Assembly (NCBI RefSeq): GCF_042677865.1
Contig: NZ_JBHUDD010000156.1
Location: forward strand, 1 to 64,000
Origin: Lutimaribacter salitolerans
Lineage (GTDB): Bacteria > Pseudomonadota > Alphaproteobacteria > Rhodobacterales > Rhodobacteraceae
DNA length: 64,000 nt
Direction of reading: 5' to 3'
How positions within the stretch are numbered: the stretch's first letter is position 1; every line of letters begins with the position of its first letter. Below the pieces are notes generated by a model. It had not been told where the DNA came from and did not search any database. It worked only from the letters and a program-made list of their open reading frames with translations. Position numbers and translations under genes: made by a program. Positions 63,637-64,000 of this stretch are shown here, one piece after another.

Positions 63637-64000
63637 TTAGCCGCGGCGGCGACGGCGGCGGCCATCGCCCGGTTCGCGCCCGCCGGTGTTGAAGCTGACA
63701 TCGGGCAGGGGCACCACGGCGGACAGTTGCGGGAACGGGTCGGTCGCGTGGGGGATCGCGTTGGCGGCGACGAAATGTTCCTGAAAGCGCGGCTCGATCG
63801 CGGTTTCGACCTTGGTGATCCGGTGCACCGTCTGTTCGATCGCGGCGCGGGCGGCGATGTTGTGCAGCGCAATGCGCGCGCCGGTGCCTGCGGCATTGCC
63901 CGCGCTGGTGACGCGGTCCAGCGCCACATCGGGGATCATGCCCAGCACCATGGCGTGCTTGGGGCTGATATGCGCGCCGAACGCCCCGGCCAGCACCACG
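63637..64000 (-). CDS. C-terminal part of an ASKHA/RACo-like corrinoid-activation protein (partial)
   Basis: At least 121 residues of a longer protein cut by the right window edge. VLAGAFGAHISPKHAMVLGMIPDVALDRVTSAGNAAGTGARIALHN matches the end of the DUF4445/ASKHA domain found in RACo, the ATP-dependent reductive activator of corrinoid methyltransferases, with a typical EPRFQEHFVAANAIPHATDPFP tail and a GGREPGDGRRRRRRG arginine-rich end. Such genes in Rhodobacterales often accompany corrinoid methyltransferases for methylated amines. The upstream part and partners lie outside the window. Confidence 0.8.
   Translation of the reverse strand, partial: VVLAGAFGAHISPKHAMVLGMIPDVALDRVTSAGNAAGTGARIALHNIAARAAIEQTVHRITKVETAIEPRFQEHFVAANAIPHATDPFPQLSAVVPLPDVSFNTGGREPGDGRRRRRRG

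Overview
The window is a high-GC (mid-60s percent by eye), densely packed chromosomal segment of an alphaproteobacterium, almost certainly a member of the Rhodobacterales/Roseobacter group. Three things point there: the block fabH-plsX-rpmF-yceD/bamE with ihfA and a MerR regulator, the block erpA/dgt-argS-SPOR-nagZ-scpA-scpB, and a one-cysteine DksA. Paired Hint-domain proteins and tandem dimethylglycine-dehydrogenase-like flavoenzymes fit the same group. I see no prophage, transposase, CRISPR array or rRNA operon; the content looks mostly core-chromosomal.

Layout. 0-2.5 kb: two Hint-domain proteins, the first without the catalytic cysteine. 2.5-11 kb: a MocA-like nucleotidyltransferase and a quaternary-amine/N-methyl catabolic island (two divergent DMGDH-like FAD/GcvT enzymes, a Rieske oxygenase coupled to a 70-aa protein, and an XRE-type regulator). 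11-14 kb: ilvIH with a leader-peptide attenuator (leader peptide MKIVVIILDSWRMGR followed by an intrinsic terminator). 14-24 kb: an alpha/beta hydrolase, a DEAD-box helicase, and a Cache-domain kinase/LuxR regulator pair divergent from a TRAP transporter with unusually large permease subunits. 24-32 kb: bpt, an RDD protein, a DUF2852-type protein, ybaK, glnE and the Entner-Doudoroff pair edd-eda with a LacI-type operator. 32-40 kb: a lipoprotein, rlmI with a coupled PIN protein, an M48 protease, a maleate-isomerase-like enzyme, and a MoxR/VWA/DUF2927 group containing an unlisted 55-aa membrane protein. 40-52 kb: dksA, a flavin monooxygenase, xthA, a repeat-peptide gene (four LFSSGAAPV-type repeats) with an unknown helical partner, erpA, dgt, argS, a SPOR protein, nagZ, scpAB and a duplicated dCTP deaminase. 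52-64 kb: tRNA-Pro(GGG), the merR-ihfA-fabH-plsX-rpmF-yceD block, bamE, olsB, an ABC-F protein, an SDR, an AbrB-family permease, tRNA-Gly(CCC), a cupin, and the C-terminal end of an ASKHA/RACo-like corrinoid activator cut by the window edge.

The most unusual signals are: (1) the small protein at 43040-43303 whose FSSGAAPV repeats are held constant while their serine codons differ (TCN versus AGC), next to an uncharacterised 348-aa partner; (2) a dispersed family of intergenic arrays built from 11-bp units NATGCACNNNN and ending in CATGCATA, found at four places and always in the same orientation; (3) the ilv attenuator; and (4) several strong palindromes without assigned regulators. Function assignments rest on reading motifs and on remembered family features; no database search was run.
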